A DNA stretch of 64,000 nucleotides from the NCBI RefSeq assembly GCF_011074885.1, contig NC_054690.1, forward strand, positions 997,001 to 1,061,000, read 5' to 3'. Made by a program: the position numbers and the translations under genes. Positions 32,748 through 43,016 of this stretch are shown here, piece by piece; positions within the stretch are counted from its first letter, which is position 1, and each line of letters begins with the position of its first letter. This DNA is from Brettanomyces bruxellensis. Taxonomy: Eukaryota > Ascomycota > Pichiomycetes > Pichiales > Pichiaceae. The notes beneath the pieces were generated by a model. It saw only the letters and a program-made list of their open reading frames with translations, did not search any database and was not told where the DNA came from.

Positions 32748-34175
32748 CTATTGTAAGGGTGCATACAATATTTGTGTCACATATTTTCTTTTATATCTGA
32801 CGACAGAAGCAACTGCGAGGGTATTGTGCTTAATAGAAGTCGTTGCCAAATGATTCAAGACGACATGATTTGGTATACTTAAGGCACCAGATGTGTTCGA
32901 TTTATCATTACTATTGTAGCCGTTTAAAGTAACATTTTCTAAATGGGGTGGGAGCTGAGGAGGTATTAACCATTGTTGATTGTGCCCACCATTCTTTTGA
33001 CTGTTATCCAATGTAACGTAATATTCTTCCATAACCTTAGGATCGGTGAAAATTGGCGGAATTTCATTTGTGTATGCAACCTTTCTCAACTGCATGTTCT
33101 GATCTTGATGATATCTAGTGTAACCATTTCCCATATCATCATCATCCTTGGTTAGGCCCAACTTAGAGCCGTTTGATCTGAGTGAAACTCTGGAGTCATT
33201 TCTCTCTGGATATAACTCACGCTCGGAAGGAATAATTTCAAGATAATTCACAAAATGACCAGAGTTATCAGTTGCCGTTGGAATGAAATTGGAGCATCTA
33301 ACTTCGTTGTCAACCACAAATTTGAATCTGTGCATTCCTGGGGGGAGTGCTATCTGGACGCTGAACGAACCATCTTTAGGTGATGGACCATTCAACGCAA
33401 TCATTTTCCTCCATCCGGTAAACGTTCCCATAACGAAAACCTTTCGACCACCTTCTGTCCACTTGAAAATAGTTGGCACAAGAATCGGCTGTACAGGTTG
33501 GTATGGTTGTTGTTGTTGCTGCTGCTGCTGTTGTTGTCGTTGTTGCTGCTGTTGTTGTTGTTGCTGTTGAGAATTGATAGCGGAGTTTTGTGATCTATCG
33601 GAAGTAATTTGAGACTCAGGCTGTAACTTCTCAATCGGTTGGACCGGATTCTGAACACCTTCCATAGTGTCACCACCAGCCTTTCGATTATTACCCTCAT
33701 CCTTTTGTTCGTCCACCATCAGAGAATCATCACTATCCTCCAGCTTTTCATTATGACTAACATCCGGCTTATTAGAGTTATTATCCGAATCGAACATCAT
33801 GGAACCATCTCCCTCCTGTTGTGACCTTTCGTTAAGTGAACTGAACGATGAGGAATTAGAAGATGCCTGTTCTTGATAATCTGCATTTTCAATGTACTGC
33901 TCACTACAATTTCTTGAGTTATATTGTAATGAAGATTGATCAGGAATATCGGCCATAGAAGCATCTCTAGAAGCAGATATCATGTTCACATCTGCATTGC
34001 TAGCATCACGATTCAAAGCACCATTGGAATTTGCTGAATTGCTCATTTTTATTGTCTTCTCAGTTAACGTTTCTGGTCTTCCTTGCTGTTGATTTATGAC
34101 CACAATTGTTCCTGAAGGATGGCTGTGCTGTGTTGCGATAGTTGGAGAACTTAAATCAGAAAGTGTGTTGCCCAT
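32748..34175 (-). CDS. GAL83: AMPK/Snf1 complex beta subunit (GAL83/SIP2 type)
   Basis: I choose ATG 34175 because it gives MGNTLS, an N-myristoylation consensus (Gly2, Ser6) as in Sip2/Gal83; the frame also opens further upstream at ATG 34292. The product is then 475 residues. After an acidic Ser/Asn-rich N-terminal half comes an almost pure poly-Gln tract (residues ~203-225). Next is a glycogen-binding CBM48 domain (TIFKWTEGGRKVFVMGTFTGWRK ... GMHRFKFVVDNE), and the C-terminus is the ASC domain ending in NHLATTSIKHNTLAVASVVRYKRKYVTQILYAP. The ASC domain bridges the kinase Snf1 and the gamma subunit Snf4; the beta subunit directs localisation and substrate choice in glucose derepression. Which of the three yeast paralogues it represents cannot be told. 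Confidence 0.92.
   Translation of the reverse strand: MGNTLSDLSSPTIATQHSHPSGTIVVINQQQGRPETLTEKTIKMSNSANSNGALNRDASNADVNMISASRDASMADIPDQSSLQYNSRNCSEQYIENADYQEQASSNSSSFSSLNERSQQEGDGSMMFDSDNNSNKPDVSHNEKLEDSDDSLMVDEQKDEGNNRKAGGDTMEGVQNPVQPIEKLQPESQITSDRSQNSAINSQQQQQQQQQQRQQQQQQQQQQPYQPVQPILVPTIFKWTEGGRKVFVMGTFTGWRKMIALNGPSPKDGSFSVQIALPPGMHRFKFVVDNEVRCSNFIPTATDNSGHFVNYLEIIPSERELYPERNDSRVSLRSNGSKLGLTKDDDDMGNGYTRYHQDQNMQLRKVAYTNEIPPIFTDPKVMEEYYVTLDNSQKNGGHNQQWLIPPQLPPHLENVTLNGYNSNDKSNTSGALSIPNHVVLNHLATTSIKHNTLAVASVVRYKRKYVTQILYAPLQ
33510..33570 (-). repeat. Poly-glutamine trinucleotide repeat
   Basis: A mixed CAA/CAG run on the minus strand encodes two blocks of ten or more Gln separated by one Arg in the AMPK beta subunit. 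The mixed codons suggest some age, but length polymorphism between strains is likely. The run also produces artificial poly-Cys frames on the other strand. Confidence 0.9.
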
Positions 34176-34744
34176 TAATAAACAGCACTGAATATCTTTG
34201 ATAAAAAGATTTTCTATTGATGTAAAACAAAAATTTACTATCTCAAGGATATTAAACAAGTAATTATAATGAGAATGCAGATGATGATGCATTATTTACA
34301 GCTTGTTTCTGCACCGGCATAATATCTCACTGAAAGTTCACGATCATAATTTTTTTCGCACCACGAATTTGTAGAATTTGGCTGTGATTTACGAGTGTAA
34401 GGAGGCAAGTGGTGTCATCCTTTTCGTATCACGCAGTTTGTATTATATACTTTTGTAATAGGTCCTAAGAAAAACGGGAGAAAACAGTAATGTGATATAA
34501 CCAAATATAATTCACCAACACAGTATTAAAATACTGTATTAAGATGATGATGTGACGTAAATTTAGATACATTAAATGACTATATCATATATCCGCAAAA
34601 TAGGCATGCTCATTTTCAAAATTTAATTTTTTCAGCACTTTTCAGCGATCTTACTGCGCCTAATATTTAAAGTACCCCACCAGATTCAGAATGTAGATGA
34701 TAAATAAATATACTAATTGCACAAATTGAATCAATTGAGGATCA
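34176..34744. other. Divergent intergenic region between the AMPK beta gene and PNP1
   Basis: 569 bp. It includes the upstream in-frame extension of the AMPK beta gene (to 34292) and the PNP1 promoter. AT-rich; no specific site recognised. Confidence 0.4.
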
Positions 34745-35686
34745 ATGTGTTTCAAAGAAAGTGAAGAGTATAATAAAATAAACGTTGCCAAACAGGCGAT
34801 TTTAAATACGATAACGGTTGCAGGAGAACTGGCACTTATATCTCCTAAAGCGTTAATTATCTGTGGTTCTGGACTTGGAGGTATTGCTAAGATTCTGAAA
34901 GGGAAAACAATCAAGATCCCATATGCCGATATTCCAGGATTTTGCCAATCAACCGTTCCCGGACATATTGGTTGCTTATTGTTTGGAAGAATAGGAGAAA
35001 ACATGGTCCCAGTTGTTTGCATGGTGGGCAGATTACATTATTATGAAGGATACAACTTTGAGCAGGTGACATTCCCAGTGAGAGTTGCCGCCAGTATGGG
35101 AATTAAAGAAATGATAGCTACAAATGCCAGTGGTGGCGTTAATGAAACCTATAAAGCCGGCGATTTAATGGTTATAAGTGATCACATTAATATTCCTGGT
35201 CTTGCTGGCAGTCATCCTCTTAGAGGCTCTAACCTCTCACATTTCGGTCCTCGATTTCCCGCAATGTCTGATGCCTATGATCTAGAGCTCAGAATTCTGT
35301 TCTTTAAAGCTGTGAGAAAGTTAGGGATCAACAGAACTATCCATGAAGGAATATATACCTACTGTTGTGGTCCGTCTTTTGAGACTACTGCTGAATGTAG
35401 AATGATTAGAATGCTCGGGGGTGACAGCGTTGGCATGAGTACCGTTCCAGAGATAATAGTTGCACGTCATGCCGGAATGAGATGCTTCGGCTTGAGCCTA
35501 ATTACAAATAGTGTTCTCAGCACACCACCTCCAAGCGCTAAAGAAGCCATTTCCAAAGGCTTAACTGCTATGGAAATGCTTAAAAATGGAGATGAGAAAA
35601 CTTCACATGCTGAAGTCCTTAGAGAGGGCCAAAATGCTTCGGATGACGTGAATATTATCATGGAAGCATTCGTTAACACATTGTAA
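34745..35686 (+). CDS. PNP1: Purine nucleoside phosphorylase
   Basis: The product is 313 residues (S. cerevisiae Pnp1 is 311), ATG 34745. It phosphorolyses inosine and guanosine to the base and ribose-1-phosphate in purine salvage and nicotinamide riboside metabolism. Motifs of the trimeric PNP family appear in order: the phosphate loop GSGLGGIAK (residues ~40-48), VPGHIG, GRLHYYEGY, the base-site block TNASGGVN, SDHIN, CGPSFETTAECRMIRMLGGDSVGMSTVPE with the purine-binding Glu/Met region, and the Asn-containing SLITNSVL. The N-terminus is short and lacks a targeting signal, so it is cytosolic. Confidence 0.95.
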   Translation: MCFKESEEYNKINVAKQAILNTITVAGELALISPKALIICGSGLGGIAKILKGKTIKIPYADIPGFCQSTVPGHIGCLLFGRIGENMVPVVCMVGRLHYYEGYNFEQVTFPVRVAASMGIKEMIATNASGGVNETYKAGDLMVISDHINIPGLAGSHPLRGSNLSHFGPRFPAMSDAYDLELRILFFKAVRKLGINRTIHEGIYTYCCGPSFETTAECRMIRMLGGDSVGMSTVPEIIVARHAGMRCFGLSLITNSVLSTPPPSAKEAISKGLTAMEMLKNGDEKTSHAEVLREGQNASDDVNIIMEAFVNTL

Positions 35687-35772
35687 TAATGTTGCTTCAC
35701 TTATCAAGAAATATCAATTCGTTATTATCTTATACGTGGTCTGTACACCCTTTATATATATATCTTAACTGT

Positions 35773-38223
35773 TCACTTGTGATGATTTCTTATAACAACA
35801 CCTGCGGCTGCAAGTGCGTCTTTTGAAAATGCTGGCTGCGATTTAATATGCATATGCTTAAGTCCTTCGGTAACACCATATGCTTGTCTTTCAGATTGAT
35901 TATTTTTCCGCATATTGACATATGTGTCAGACTTTGTGCTGACCGAAGATGCATGTCGGTGATGATCAATTCTTTTGGAATTATTATTAGCATCCTTCTT
36001 TTGCAAGGTATGCTTGTTCTCCTTAACGAGCTTTCTTGCCTGCATCAGTGCTTGAACCCAAGTTAAAGAAGGGTTTACTCTGAAACCCAGAACATTACCT
36101 TCAGACTCATCAGAACCAGCGTCATGATTGTACGTACTGAGAAAAAACAAAGTACAACTGTTCATAAGCTCTAGAATTAAATACCCTTCTTTTAACTCTT
36201 CATTAAACTCATAGTCATACATTGAAACATTCTTGCTGGTTAAACGAATTTCGACCGCTTGTGAATAATCATCCGGACATTTTTTTCCACCAGGAATATT
36301 ATAGACAAACATTCGAGCATGGGTGGTGATTATGAGGATACATGCTTTAATGTCTTCATTTAGGGTTTGACAGTTTTCTGTAATGATTTTATTAAGAATA
36401 ACATCATCAAGAGCTTTGCCTTTAGATGTAACCCTACCCGCCTCATACACCAATCTTGATATAAAAATTTTGTCCAACTTGATAATGCTTTCATCCTTGG
36501 TAAGTTTGTCAGATATATCCTTGGGAATTGCAGATTTTGTGCCAATACGAGAAGATCCATCACATACAAATTTCCTTGCTGCATCTTTAGAGACCGGTGA
36601 CTTTTTTGAGCAATTCTGAGATGAGCAAGCAGCGGCAAAAACACTTCCAGCTGCTTTTATTGCATCCGGGCTAGCCATAGTTCGTGCTTTCTGATTTCCA
36701 CCAGAGTAGTTATTACCAAGAGAACGGTAAACTTCGTCTTTGGCGGGAATTGATAAGTGTTTCTCGTGCTTATTACAAGGATTTCTTGGCAGAAAGGAGA
36801 GCTCTGGATCATTATTTGGCCTATTAATCTCCTTATCATTATAAGAAGCTTGGGCGCAATGTGGCTTTTCAACTGGAGAAACAACTCCAGCAGATTTGTA
36901 AATCGGTGTCGCAGGAGTTGAAGTGGCATCTCTACCTCGATAGCAAGGCTGTGCCAATGGTCTAACAGGAGCAGATTGTGCAGATCGTGGAATATTTGTC
37001 ATGATTCGAGGTACTATCTGGGGATGGTTGTATGCATCAACACTTGCAGTCTGCGCTCCACCTAAAATTGGCATTTTAACACCTGCTGGCTGTTGTCCAA
37101 ACTTTTTCCGTGCTTTAGCTTGTACCCTCATTGCTCCTTTAGGAACCGACATTGGCAATCCATCCATTCCTCCCAAATCCGAGTAAAATCCAGGAACAGA
37201 AAGCAATTGATCTGGTGTGAGTCTCTTTGGCCTGCGAGGAGAATGTCGTAAACGGTAATTCAGCTCATATACTTTCGGATTATAACTGTCGAGTCTCGGT
37301 GTTGGACGTCGCCATATGGAATCACTGTCACCCCAATTCACATCGCAGAACCATTTATGATGCATTGCATCATCCAACGTATATCGATCTTCAGGCTTTA
37401 GTACCAATAAATGCTGTATAAAATCTCTTATGACTACGGGAATAAAGTATCCGGAAGGGTAGCCATACTGCAAATTGACAATCTTGTCAAAAGTATCATA
37501 CTCATCACTACCTTTAAAGGGTGGATGACCCACAATCATTTGATACGCTATACATCCTAATGCCCATATATCCCCAGAGTAATCACTTATATTGTATTTA
37601 AGTAATTCTGGCGACACATATTCCGCTGTTCCGACAAAAGATCCCCCTTTGTTGACATAAGGACCATTGTATGTGTCGATAGATGAATTTGTTTCAGCAA
37701 ATGTTTGTTTATCCGTCTTATTTAAAATTTTTGCGGCACCAAAGTCCGTCAACATTAACTTCCAGTCGTGGGAAAGTAAAATATTTTCTGGCTTTAAATC
37801 TCTGTGAATAATACCCTTAGAGTGGACAAATGATAACGAGTCTATCAGCTGTATCATATAATATCTTGTCAATGGTTCACTTAGAGTGCCCAGACGCCTT
37901 ATTAGCGATAAAAGTTCGCCATGCTCAGCGAAATCTATGACAAAATAAAGTGACTTTAAGTCTTGAAACGTGTAATATAATGCGACAACACCAGGATGTG
38001 ACCCTAGAACACTCAGCGTGTCCTTTTCAATATTTACGTACTTCTGCTTGTTTTCTCTCTCAATATGGGCTTTCGATATCACCTTGACTGCAAATGTTCG
38101 ATTCGTTTTCTTGGAAATCGCCCTGTAAACCTTTGAATACGAACCTTCACCAATGCATTTTCCAAATTGAAAATCACCAAGAGCCACTTCTTGTGGAGGC
38201 ATTTTTGAAGAAACAATTAGCAT
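35773..38223 (-). CDS. PKH1: PDK1-type protein kinase (PKH1/PKH2)
   Basis: The product is 816 residues from ATG 38223; Met8 is an alternative start. The kinase domain starts near residue 18 with the Gly loop GEGSYSKVY. It has ATP-anchoring Lys47 (FAVKVISK), the catalytic loop HRDLKPEN (Asp142), DFG at 160-162 and an AEYVSPELL activation-segment end. The activation loop carries GSFVGTAEY, the PDK1-type phosphorylation and APE region. The middle is low-complexity with many Ser/Pro. Residues ~600-770 form a PH-like domain (ILIITTHARMFVYNIPGG ... SLTWVQALMQARK), as in PDK1 orthologues. Pkh kinases phosphorylate Ypk1/2, Pkc1 and Sch9 in response to sphingoid bases and control eisosomes. S. cerevisiae has two copies and I cannot assign between them. 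Confidence 0.9.
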   Translation of the reverse strand: MLIVSSKMPPQEVALGDFQFGKCIGEGSYSKVYRAISKKTNRTFAVKVISKAHIERENKQKYVNIEKDTLSVLGSHPGVVALYYTFQDLKSLYFVIDFAEHGELLSLIRRLGTLSEPLTRYYMIQLIDSLSFVHSKGIIHRDLKPENILLSHDWKLMLTDFGAAKILNKTDKQTFAETNSSIDTYNGPYVNKGGSFVGTAEYVSPELLKYNISDYSGDIWALGCIAYQMIVGHPPFKGSDEYDTFDKIVNLQYGYPSGYFIPVVIRDFIQHLLVLKPEDRYTLDDAMHHKWFCDVNWGDSDSIWRRPTPRLDSYNPKVYELNYRLRHSPRRPKRLTPDQLLSVPGFYSDLGGMDGLPMSVPKGAMRVQAKARKKFGQQPAGVKMPILGGAQTASVDAYNHPQIVPRIMTNIPRSAQSAPVRPLAQPCYRGRDATSTPATPIYKSAGVVSPVEKPHCAQASYNDKEINRPNNDPELSFLPRNPCNKHEKHLSIPAKDEVYRSLGNNYSGGNQKARTMASPDAIKAAGSVFAAACSSQNCSKKSPVSKDAARKFVCDGSSRIGTKSAIPKDISDKLTKDESIIKLDKIFISRLVYEAGRVTSKGKALDDVILNKIITENCQTLNEDIKACILIITTHARMFVYNIPGGKKCPDDYSQAVEIRLTSKNVSMYDYEFNEELKEGYLILELMNSCTLFFLSTYNHDAGSDESEGNVLGFRVNPSLTWVQALMQARKLVKENKHTLQKKDANNNSKRIDHHRHASSVSTKSDTYVNMRKNNQSERQAYGVTEGLKHMHIKSQPAFSKDALAAAGVVIRNHHK

Positions 38224-38806
38224 ACAGTTTCAGGGCTAAAGAGGTAATAAAAATGCTTAAATACCAAATAAAAACGGAACTTTGTGAATGCCTTTGAAAT
38301 GTGAAAATATCAGACGTGATAGGTGTTCGAAGAGGCTGAAGATAATAATAGAAGCAAGCGGATGTGTCCTTGAACAAGTAGAGGCACCAAACCAAACACA
38401 TGAAATGAAACCAAGCTTGCGCCGATGGTCTTTGCTCAATTGAGTGTGAGTATAGTATATGGAGGGAAGAGGCTGAACAAAAGTAAGTTCTAAGCTTCTG
38501 TGCAATCAGTAATGCATTGTAGAAACTGGAAAAAAATACTGACGTAAGTGTGTATTATTTGCTAATGCATTAACTTTTTTTTTTTTTTTTTTGAAACGAA
38601 ATCGGGATGAGAGGATTGTCCATATCTTTCTGTAGATAACAGCTACTCAATCATAGAAAGATAAAACAAACCGGTCAATTTTCCACTATTATTCTAAGCA
38701 TAATCACAAAATAAATAAAGACATACAGTGAAACTTTAATTATATTTAGCATACTTCAATGAAACAAAGAAATATCAATAAACAAAATGTTTATATAAGG
38801 GACAAC
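38224..38806. other. Intergenic region upstream of PKH1, downstream of HTS1
   Basis: 583 bp with a T15 run near 38577-38591. Frames here are short and lack recognisable homology. It should contain the PKH1-type promoter. Confidence 0.45.
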
Positions 38807-40555
38807 TTAGTCTCCTCTTAGAAGTCTGGAAACTTCATCAACACCATCATCATTGAGAGAATCTAAATGCTTCCTGACCTCTTTCACAACATCATCGATA
38901 GGAACCAAGTCACCTTCATCAGTCTGACCAGTTCCAAGCTCCTTCACCCTAATTTTTCCGTCTGCAAACTCCTGCTTTCCAAGAATCACAGCCAAGGGAC
39001 AGCCGACCTTTTCAGCTGCATCAAACTGCTTCCTTGGATTCACCTTCTTCTTGTACATGTACTCTGTTTCGATGCCAGCATCCCATAACTTAGCTGCAAT
39101 GGCCATCCTTTCGGGTAACAAACCATTCCAATCTTTTCCACCACCAAAGGCCATCACAAACACTTGCGTTGAAACAGGACGAACCTTTTTCACAAGCTCA
39201 CTTCTTTGTTTGATCAAAGAGAATATTCTCTCGACACCAAATGACACACCAACACATGGAATTGACTTGGCTTTCTTGCCCTTTGAATTTGTTCCCAAAA
39301 ACATTCCCACAAGGTTGTCATATCTACCACCAGCTGCAATCGAACCGACACCAACGTACTCAGAGGCATCTTCGTCTCCTTTACTCTTGTGGTGCTTGGC
39401 CTTGGCTTTCTTCTCAGCGGCATCCTTTGGTGGGGCAGATTGCTCCGTAACACATTCATAGATAACACCGGTATAGTAGTCAAGACCTCTGGCTAAAGAC
39501 ATATCAAATGAAATGTAGTTATCAATCTTAAAGGCCTCAAGGTAATCAGCCATTGCCTCAATCTCAGATATACCCTCATTTGCAGATTCGTTTGACATGA
39601 GCCTGTCATCGGCCTTAAGCTTAGCGAGAAGATCTCTGATGGGTCCACTTAGCTTCACGTATTGTCCAATTAAGTCAGCAACTTCTTCTGGTTGATTTTT
39701 CTCCTCACACATCTCCTTCTTAACATCAGCCCATGGAAGCTTGTCCAATTTGTCGACGGCAGATGAAACCCGACGGACATCTTCATCTTTGACTCCGCAG
39801 ACCTTAAAAATACCGTCCAATATCTTTCTGTTGTTCAGCTTGATCTTAAATTTGTTGATTCCCAACTGAGTCAAACCATCAACCATGATCTTCAACATTT
39901 CAGCGTCAGGAACCATTGAGTCATACTCACCGGCAACATCAAAGTCACACTGGTAAAACTCTCTCATACGTCCCTTTGTCATGGCAGGCTGATCTCTACG
40001 GTAAACCTTAGCAATATGATACCTTTTCATCTTTTCAATACCGTTCATAGCAACGTACCTGGCAAATGGAACAGTCAAATCATATCTAAGTGACGTGAGC
40101 TCTCCTCCTTGGTCTTCCAAGTTGTAAATTAACTTTGAGTCCTCACCATATTTACCTTCCAAAATCTCCCTGAGTTCGAAGACTGGTGTATCTATAGTAA
40201 CACCGCCGTGCTCTCTGAAAATTGCTGTTAACTTCTTAAAAATGGCCTCTCTAATCACCATATCTTGATCAGCCCAGTCCTTTGTTCCTTTTGGAACCTT
40301 CAAGTTAAAGTGGTGTAGCTTCTTTTTACCTTTTCTAGCATGATCGGACTTCACCTGCTTCTTTTCAGCATTGAGAACAGGCTTTTCGGAATTAGTTGCA
40401 GATGCAGCTGCTTTTGAAACGCTAGCGGTAGCTTCCGTCGACATCGTTCTAAAACTTCTTAAATTCGTTTTAACAACTTGAATAAATGCTCTCATAAATG
40501 AACCAAAAAAGCTTTTGTTCAAGTTGCGGTCAAACTTTTCAGAGTTTCTTTTCAT
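38807..40555 (-). CDS. HTS1: Histidyl-tRNA synthetase, probably dual cytosolic/mitochondrial
   Basis: Class II synthetase. Three in-frame ATGs open the frame: 40555, 40495 and 40444. The middle one gives [18 protein letters not shown], a basic amphipathic presequence. The last gives MSTEATAS, a cytosolic start. This arrangement matches yeast HTS1, in which alternative initiation supplies both compartments. The catalytic part has motif 1 around PVFELREIL, motif 2 with YRRDQP and FYQCDFD, the histidine-specific [10 protein letters not shown] and motif 3 GVSFGVERI. The C-terminal anticodon-binding domain (VFVMAFGG ... AIILGKQE-type) follows. A WHEP-like basic Lys stretch ([13 protein letters not shown]) precedes the core. 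Full length from 40555 is 582 residues (S. cerevisiae 546). Confidence 0.95.
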   Translation of the reverse strand: MKRNSEKFDRNLNKSFFGSFMRAFIQVVKTNLRSFRTMSTEATASVSKAAASATNSEKPVLNAEKKQVKSDHARKGKKKLHHFNLKVPKGTKDWADQDMVIREAIFKKLTAIFREHGGVTIDTPVFELREILEGKYGEDSKLIYNLEDQGGELTSLRYDLTVPFARYVAMNGIEKMKRYHIAKVYRRDQPAMTKGRMREFYQCDFDVAGEYDSMVPDAEMLKIMVDGLTQLGINKFKIKLNNRKILDGIFKVCGVKDEDVRRVSSAVDKLDKLPWADVKKEMCEEKNQPEEVADLIGQYVKLSGPIRDLLAKLKADDRLMSNESANEGISEIEAMADYLEAFKIDNYISFDMSLARGLDYYTGVIYECVTEQSAPPKDAAEKKAKAKHHKSKGDEDASEYVGVGSIAAGGRYDNLVGMFLGTNSKGKKAKSIPCVGVSFGVERIFSLIKQRSELVKKVRPVSTQVFVMAFGGGKDWNGLLPERMAIAAKLWDAGIETEYMYKKKVNPRKQFDAAEKVGCPLAVILGKQEFADGKIRVKELGTGQTDEGDLVPIDDVVKEVRKHLDSLNDDGVDEVSRLLRGD

Positions 40556-40832
40556 GTAAACCACCAATAAAATTTATAACGTAGTTCCATATGACACATT
40601 GAAAAATATTGATTTTTTCGACGAGTCGGAAGAAATAAAAAAAAATTTGGATATAATACTGAGGAAGAGTGAGATAGACCTCTATTGGAGTACTCGAGAG
40701 GTCCAGTAAAGGAGAGGATTTCTTCAAATTTTATGCTTTAAATGCCATAAAAATTCAAAATAAAAGTACAATTATCTCTTGGTATACCGCTAAAAAGTAC
40801 AAAAAAGGAACTACACTTCAGGGACCGTTTAT

Positions 40833-42119
40833 TTATTTGAACTTCTCCAAGGCATATCCCTCTCCATTCTCCAAGTATTCCTCTCTTGTAACAAACAAAT
40901 GATCGAAGTCCGCCACGGCACAACTTGTAAGAATACTTGCACCTATCCACGAATCAGCGGCACGCTCAATCATATCAGGAGCCAAATACGTACTCAATGA
41001 GTAATCCTGCACATACATTCTCAAATCCTGTATAATTCTTTGCTCCATTTGAGGAAGGTATGAGGTTGAACCAGAAATAACAATGTTATTAAGCAAATTG
41101 ACGTACATTTCACCAGTTCCTCCAACATTCTTCATTGAAGTAAAGATCAAACTACCAACACCCTCGGCATCAGATGAAACGCCATAAGCATTAACCGGAT
41201 CTAACCATTTAGCATATTCATATGGCCTGAATATAGGCTCGGCTAATTTGTATTGATCGATTCCTATGTTCTTTATTGTGTATTTGTTTGGAAGCTCATA
41301 GTTTTTCTGCTCTAACGGTCCTGCACCCCTTGTTAAACCTAACTGGTTGTCCCTCGGTATGTCCTTTTGAAGAGGATCCACTTTCAAAAGCGATGAGGTT
41401 AAAATATTTTCCTTGAAATCATCTAGGCTCTTACCAGTTTGATAACGCTTGAAGCTATCACTCATCTTCATATTCTTTCCCTGGAAGTACCTTGGAATTA
41501 AAGCATCTTCAATATTATCCTGATTCTTGCCATTTGCCAGCTGAGATTTGATATATTCCATTGCAAATAATCTAAGATAATTACCTCCATACTTTGTGCG
41601 CACAATACCCTTACTGAGAACTCGGCCATTGGAAACAGGGGTGACCGAAACAAAGTCATCATCAACATCAACAACGACTGCCGCAGAAGGTTTTGATAGG
41701 GAGTACGCTGTACAAACTTGCCTCTTTAAAAGGGAGAATAATGGGACCTCTAAATCTTCAAAAGCTACCTCAAGAGCTTTTGACTTGCTCTTATTTGGTG
41801 TCCACGCATTTTCTGCAAGCACTAGAGGGATCTCCTGTTTATTCACGTCAACTTGCAACTTTTTGTAAATAAAGTTAAGATACTCTGGCATAGCATCCCA
41901 ATTGTAGAGTACACCATCATTAAATAATGTGTATATATCACTCTCCGGATGTAAATCTATATCATCATCAAAAGCATATTTTTTTCCATTAGAGCCTCTA
42001 TCATTTAATTTCGAGTATGCTGTTGGAACAAGAACTGTTGGAAGATCACAATTCGAGATTCCGGCTCTTAGCTGGCTCGAGTTAAGGTCAATAATAACAG
42101 ATGGAAATTCGAACTCCAT
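40833..42119 (-). CDS. ARP4: Actin-related protein, ARP4 type (NuA4/INO80/SWR1 subunit)
   Basis: The product is 428 residues from ATG 42119. Actin-fold features are present: an N-terminal VIIDLNSSQLRAGIS strand-loop for phosphate 1, ENAWTPNKSKSKALEVAFEDL, SAAVVVDVDDDFVSVTPVSNGRVLSKG for phosphate 2, and NNIVISGSTSYLPQMEQRI for the adenosine motif. The SVTPVSNGRVLSK block and the C-terminal SWIGASILTSCAVADFDHLFVTREEYLENG resemble Arp4/BAF53 more than Arp5-9. Several loops of actin are shortened. Arp4 helps NuA4, INO80 and SWR1 bind nucleosomes. Its divergent neighbour is EAF6, another NuA4 subunit. Arp7 or Arp9 are less likely alternatives. Confidence 0.72.
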   Translation of the reverse strand: MEFEFPSVIIDLNSSQLRAGISNCDLPTVLVPTAYSKLNDRGSNGKKYAFDDDIDLHPESDIYTLFNDGVLYNWDAMPEYLNFIYKKLQVDVNKQEIPLVLAENAWTPNKSKSKALEVAFEDLEVPLFSLLKRQVCTAYSLSKPSAAVVVDVDDDFVSVTPVSNGRVLSKGIVRTKYGGNYLRLFAMEYIKSQLANGKNQDNIEDALIPRYFQGKNMKMSDSFKRYQTGKSLDDFKENILTSSLLKVDPLQKDIPRDNQLGLTRGAGPLEQKNYELPNKYTIKNIGIDQYKLAEPIFRPYEYAKWLDPVNAYGVSSDAEGVGSLIFTSMKNVGGTGEMYVNLLNNIVISGSTSYLPQMEQRIIQDLRMYVQDYSLSTYLAPDMIERAADSWIGASILTSCAVADFDHLFVTREEYLENGEGYALEKFK

Positions 42120-42551
42120 ATTTTGGACAATGTAAGAGGATAATGTACAAGAAATAAATTGTAAGACTTGAACGTCAATTCAGACCCCTTATCAGTCTTA
42201 CTATGTGGAACTAAATTTTAAATGAATATGGATATTCTAGGAATATTAAACGTAGGAAATGAAACAACCTTTCCATGTACTTGTAATGTTGGAAGAAGTG
42301 CGAGACGTGACGCCTGAAAAAAAAAAAAAATAAATAAAAAAAAAACGTAAGAGAAACAAACAGGTTTGCGAGCAAGCAGAAGTTCACTCAGAGCTTTTGA
42401 ATTTAGACTGAAGATAACTGTGTAGTATTCGGAGACATTAAAGTGTTAGCATAGTATCAGCATCTATTTCAGAAATCATAGGAATATAATGCAACTACTG
42501 TGATAGTAGTTCCTATATTGATATAATTTTATGCATTATTTAAAAAAAAAA
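42120..42551. promoter_or_regulatory. Shared bidirectional promoter of ARP4 and EAF6
   Basis: Only 432 bp separate ARP4 (leftward) and EAF6 (rightward, taking ATG 42552). The region has a poly-A tract near 42318-42345, probably nucleosome-depleting, and no other gene. Both products are NuA4 subunits, so coordinated expression is plausible. Confidence 0.5.
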
Positions 42552-43016
42552 ATGTCACAGCAGGATATAAAAACTGAAGAAGAGGTGAAAACGGAATCGG
42601 CTGGATCGGGGAATATCACACCAGAGCAGAAGAAAGCAAGATACATCGCAATGAAAAAAAAGCTCAAAGAGCTTTTGAACAAACGGAACGCTTTGGAAGA
42701 TGATGTCACAAAACTGGAAGAAGATATATACGAAAAGGAAACACAGTACTTGGCCGACGGTGCTGTTCGTGGAAACGTTGTACGTGGCTTTAGAAACTTT
42801 TCAAAGACTAGCTCATCTTCATCGAGGGTTAGAAAAATTCCATTCACAGATGAGGATCGTATATTTTCTTTATCTTCTTCCACATATGTCATGCATCTAC
42901 GCAAAGAGCAAGGAGAGGATGATTCTACAGGGCCAACGCTTACTTCAGCAACACCTAGTTTTGAGGATGATGAAAATTTCACTCCTGAAAGACTAACACC
43001 AAGCAGAAGAAAGTAA
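42552..43016 (+). CDS. EAF6: EAF6, NuA4/NuA3 acetyltransferase subunit
   Basis: The frame opens at ATG 42531, but the second ATG at 42552, after a poly-Lys A-run, gives the more typical start MSQQDIKTEEE. The product is 154 residues. The hallmark is a helix KKLKELLNKRNALEDDVTKLEEDIYEKETQYL. It is followed by the conserved GNVVRGFRNFSK and a segment with FTDEDRIFSLSS, as in the Eaf6/MEAF6 family. These proteins stabilise the piccolo-like module of NuA4 and NuA3. S. cerevisiae Eaf6 is shorter (113); here the C-terminal tail is acidic and Thr/Pro-rich (FTPERLTPSRRK). Confidence 0.9.
   Translation: MSQQDIKTEEEVKTESAGSGNITPEQKKARYIAMKKKLKELLNKRNALEDDVTKLEEDIYEKETQYLADGAVRGNVVRGFRNFSKTSSSSSRVRKIPFTDEDRIFSLSSSTYVMHLRKEQGEDDSTGPTLTSATPSFEDDENFTPERLTPSRRK

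Noticed and set aside
33283..33570. Plus-strand frame ending in poly-Cys
   Set aside because: It is the reverse strand of the poly-Gln repeat in the AMPK beta subunit.
42536..42982. Minus-strand frame of 148 residues opposite EAF6
   Set aside because: It is a Ser/Phe-rich shadow of a clearly conserved EAF6 frame.
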